Assembly (NCBI RefSeq): GCF_000421565.1
Contig: NZ_ATXG01000009.1
Location: 62,001 to 126,000, forward strand
DNA from: Agromyces subbeticus DSM 16689
GTDB lineage: Bacteria; Actinomycetota; Actinomycetes; Actinomycetales; Microbacteriaceae
Direction of reading: 5' to 3'
Length of the DNA stretch: 64,000 nucleotides
Below are positions 61,563 through 64,000 of the stretch, one piece after another. The notes beneath the pieces are model-generated. The model searched no databases. It had not been told where the DNA came from and worked only from the letters and a program-made list of their open reading frames with translations. The first letter of the stretch is position 1. Each line of letters begins with the position of its first letter. A program made the position numbers and the translations under genes.

Positions 61563-64000
61563 ACGGCGGTGCCTGGGCCACCCGACGACGCGTGCTCGAC
61601 GCCGCTGCACGACCCGTCGCCTTCCCGCTCGGCGGCATCGGCACCGGCAACGTCTCACTCGGCGCACGCGGCGAGTTGCGCGACTGGGAGCTCGCGAACC
61701 GGCCCGACAAGGGTGCGTCGCTCCCCTACAGCTGTTTCTCGATCCGCACGCAGACCGGCGGAGAACCGGCATTCACGCGCGTGCTCGAGGCGATGCCCCG
61801 CCCGCCGTTCGACGACGACCAGGGCCACGCCGTCTCGGGCTTCGGCCTGCCGCGCCTTCGCGATACCCGCTTCCACGGCGAATACCCCGTCGCCGGGGTC
61901 GAGTTCCTCGACGAACGACTTCCCGTGTCGGTGTTCCTCACGGCGTTCACGCCGTTCGTGCCGCTCGACGTGGCCGGCTCCGGCATCCCCGTCGCCGTCT
62001 TCCGATACTCGGTGCGCAACGACGCACCCGTACCGGTCGACGTCTCGATCGCCGGCACGCTCACCAACCCGGTCGGCCATGTCGGCCGCGACCTGCTGCA
62101 TTTCCCGACCTTCGAGGGCACGCCGTTCAACGAGGCGCGCCGCGGCGACGGCCTCACGGGCATCCGCTTCGGCAGCGACCTGGCGGGCGAGAGCCCGCTC
62201 GCCGGCAGCGCCGCACTCGCGACGACCGATGACGGCGACGTGACGCTCACGCACCAGTGGGTGACGAGCGCGTGGCAAGACGGCATCCAGCGGTTCTGGG
62301 ACGACTTCCGGGACGACGGCCGGCTCGAACCCGAGACGCGATTCACGCTCGACGACGAGGTGCACGACTGGATCCCCCGCTCCCGCACCGGATCGCTCGC
62401 GATCTCGCGCACGCTCGCTCCCGGTGAAGAGCACGACTTCGAGTTCCTGCTCGCGTGGCACTTCCCGAACCGGCCGCGCGCCTGGCAGGGCAACATCCGC
62501 CTCGACGACACCCACGCGCACGAGGTCGTGCGCAACGATTACGCAAGCCGATATGACGACGCGTGGGCCGTCGCAGCCGACGTCGCCGGGCGCCTTCCCG
62601 AGCTCGAGGCGGCGACCTTCGCCTTCCACGACGCGCTGCATCGCAGCACCCTGCCCGACGAGGTCATCGATGCGGCGAGCGCGACGCTCGTCGCGCTGCG
62701 CAGCACGACCTGCATGGTGCTCGAAGGCGGCGTGTTCGCCGCTTGGGAGGGATCGTTCGACCACGCCGGCAGCTGCGAGGGCACGTGCACGCACGTCTGG
62801 AACTACGCGCAAGCGGCCGCGTGGCTCTTCCCATCTCTCGAGCGCAGCGCCCGGCGCACCGAGTTCCTGCACGAGACCCGCGACGACGGCCGCATGAACT
62901 TCCGCACGAACAGCGTCTTCGGCAACGAGTCCTGGGACTTCCGCCCCGCCGTCGATGGGCAACTCGGCACGATCGTGCGGCTCTACCGCGAATGGCAGCT
63001 CGGCGCGGGCGACGACTTCCTGCGCGAGCTCTGGCCGCACGCGGTGCGCGCCCTCGAGTACGCACTGCGCGAGTGGGATCACGACGGCGACCTCGTGCTC
63101 GAACAGGTGCAGCACAACACGTACGACATCGAGTTCCACGGCGCGAACCCGCTCTCGGGGTCGATGCTCTACGCCGCATTGCGGGCAGCGGCGGCGCTCG
63201 CCGATCACCTCGGCGACGAGGCATCCGCTCGCCGGTACGCCGATGCCGCGACCACTGGGGCGGCTCGCATGGACGAGTTGCTCTTCAACGGCGAGTACTA
63301 CGTGCAGCGGCTGCCGCCCCGCGACGAACACCGCTACCAGTTCGGTGACGGATGCCTCTCCGACCAGCTCTTCGGACAGACCCTCGCGCATCTCACGGGG
63401 CTCGGCCACCTCTTTCCGCCCGAACACGTGCGCAGCGCGGTCGCCGCGGTGCACCGGCACAACCTGCTCGAGCGGGTCGCCGATCACGACAACGTGCAGC
63501 GCAGCTACGCCCTCGCCGACGACGGCGGACTCGTGCTCTGCTCGTGGCCGCACGGCGGCCGCCCGGCGCTGCCCTTCGTCTACTCCGACGAGGTCTGGGC
63601 GGGCATCGAGTATCAGGTCGCGACCCACCTCGTGTACGAGGGCCTCATCGACGAAGCCCTCGAGATCGTGCGCACGGTGCGCGCCCGCCACGACGGCGTA
63701 CGTCGCAACCCGTGGAATGAAGCCGAATGCGGCAACCACTACGCCCGGTCGCTCGCAGCATGGGGGCTCGTCGTCGCGCTCTCCGGTGCGCAGGCGAACG
63801 ATTCACGCGGCGAACTCGCCTTCGCCCCGGCACTCCCTGGCGACTTCGCCTCGGTGTTCAGCGCGGGTACCGCGTGGGGCACCGTTCGCATCGCGAGCGG
63901 CACCACCGAGATCCGCGTGCTCGGCGGGCGTCTCGACGCGTCGACCATCTCGGTGCGGCCTTTCGGCGCCTCGACCGCCATCACCTTCCAGCTCTCGGAG
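61559..64000 (+). CDS. GH116-type (GBA2-like) glycosidase, 3' end outside window
   Basis: At least 814 residues, open to the last base. An N-terminal beta domain begins VAFPLGGIGTGNVSLGARGE, the usual GBA2-N start. The catalytic barrel has VFAAWEGSFDHAG (Glu397, at the nucleophile place of GBA2's FAYLEG) and LEQVQHNTYDIEF (Asp523, probable acid/base), then GDGCLSDQLFGQT and VYSDEVWAGIEYQ. GH116 members cleave beta-glucosides or beta-xylosides; the substrate here is open. No signal peptide, so it is probably cytoplasmic. Coupled to the kinase. Confidence 0.85.
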   Translation, partial: MNGGAWATRRRVLDAAARPVAFPLGGIGTGNVSLGARGELRDWELANRPDKGASLPYSCFSIRTQTGGEPAFTRVLEAMPRPPFDDDQGHAVSGFGLPRLRDTRFHGEYPVAGVEFLDERLPVSVFLTAFTPFVPLDVAGSGIPVAVFRYSVRNDAPVPVDVSIAGTLTNPVGHVGRDLLHFPTFEGTPFNEARRGDGLTGIRFGSDLAGESPLAGSAALATTDDGDVTLTHQWVTSAWQDGIQRFWDDFRDDGRLEPETRFTLDDEVHDWIPRSRTGSLAISRTLAPGEEHDFEFLLAWHFPNRPRAWQGNIRLDDTHAHEVVRNDYASRYDDAWAVAADVAGRLPELEAATFAFHDALHRSTLPDEVIDAASATLVALRSTTCMVLEGGVFAAWEGSFDHAGSCEGTCTHVWNYAQAAAWLFPSLERSARRTEFLHETRDDGRMNFRTNSVFGNESWDFRPAVDGQLGTIVRLYREWQLGAGDDFLRELWPHAVRALEYALREWDHDGDLVLEQVQHNTYDIEFHGANPLSGSMLYAALRAAAALADHLGDEASARRYADAATTGAARMDELLFNGEYYVQRLPPRDEHRYQFGDGCLSDQLFGQTLAHLTGLGHLFPPEHVRSAVAAVHRHNLLERVADHDNVQRSYALADDGGLVLCSWPHGGRPALPFVYSDEVWAGIEYQVATHLVYEGLIDEALEIVRTVRARHDGVRRNPWNEAECGNHYARSLAAWGLVVALSGAQANDSRGELAFAPALPGDFASVFSAGTAWGTVRIASGTTEIRVLGGRLDASTISVRPFGASTAITFQLSE

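Overview
High-GC chromosomal DNA (no rRNA or tRNA in the window) with actinobacterial gene content. Glyoxal-type GATGCC/GCATCC codon habits, the CE1758/CE1759-type monooxygenase pair, DUF5302, DUF222-HNH and many leaderless genes fit Actinomycetota, most likely Microbacteriaceae (Agromyces/Microbacterium-like). The lineage is inferred from style and content, not from a marker gene.

Layout. 0-8 kb: branched-chain amino-acid catabolism: a methylcrotonyl-CoA carboxylase beta subunit facing a TetR regulator, and a branched-chain 2-oxoacid dehydrogenase operon (E1alpha-E1beta-E2) facing an Lrp/AsnC regulator. 8-31 kb: mixed housekeeping and accessory genes: an ArsR-type regulator with a strikingly symmetric operator, pnp, a glycosyltransferase-SGNH hydrolase fusion, dodecin, DedA, an LLM/FMN-reductase pair, a secreted M28 peptidase, thioredoxin, a PLP sulfur-amino-acid enzyme, EamA with a CGNR regulator, rpsO, a CHRD protein, DUF488, DUF222-HNH and a HAD phosphatase. 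31-38 kb: a protealysin-like M4 peptidase with an emfourin-like inhibitor, FKBP, PrsW, a GlcD-type oxidase and an Ada-AlkA repair protein.

38-49 kb: a FadR-type regulator, a ribose-type ABC importer with the FucU mutarotase, and a complete oxidative (non-phosphorylating) L-fucose-type route: aldose dehydrogenase, lactonase, fuconate dehydratase, 2-keto-3-deoxy-fuconate dehydrogenase and diketo-acid hydrolase, plus a second FAH-family enzyme. A shared motif ATCYGATGT lies in front of the regulator, the transporter operon and the dehydratase operon.

51-64 kb: the most exciting part. A LacI-controlled locus holds a secreted DUF4185 protein (the family now known as GH183, endo-D-arabinanase), a second DUF4185-like lipoprotein, a DUF2961 protein (GH172, exo-acting on D-arabinofuranose/fructofuranose), an oligosaccharide ABC importer, an FGGY kinase and a GH116-type glycosidase that runs off the window. 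Four copies of a GRAATCGATTTC operator tie it into one regulon. I read it as a scavenging system for D-arabinan from mycobacterial or corynebacterial cell walls. D-arabinose and L-fucose share configuration at C2-C4, so the neighbouring fucose-type pathway may oxidise the released D-arabinose; that link is inference.
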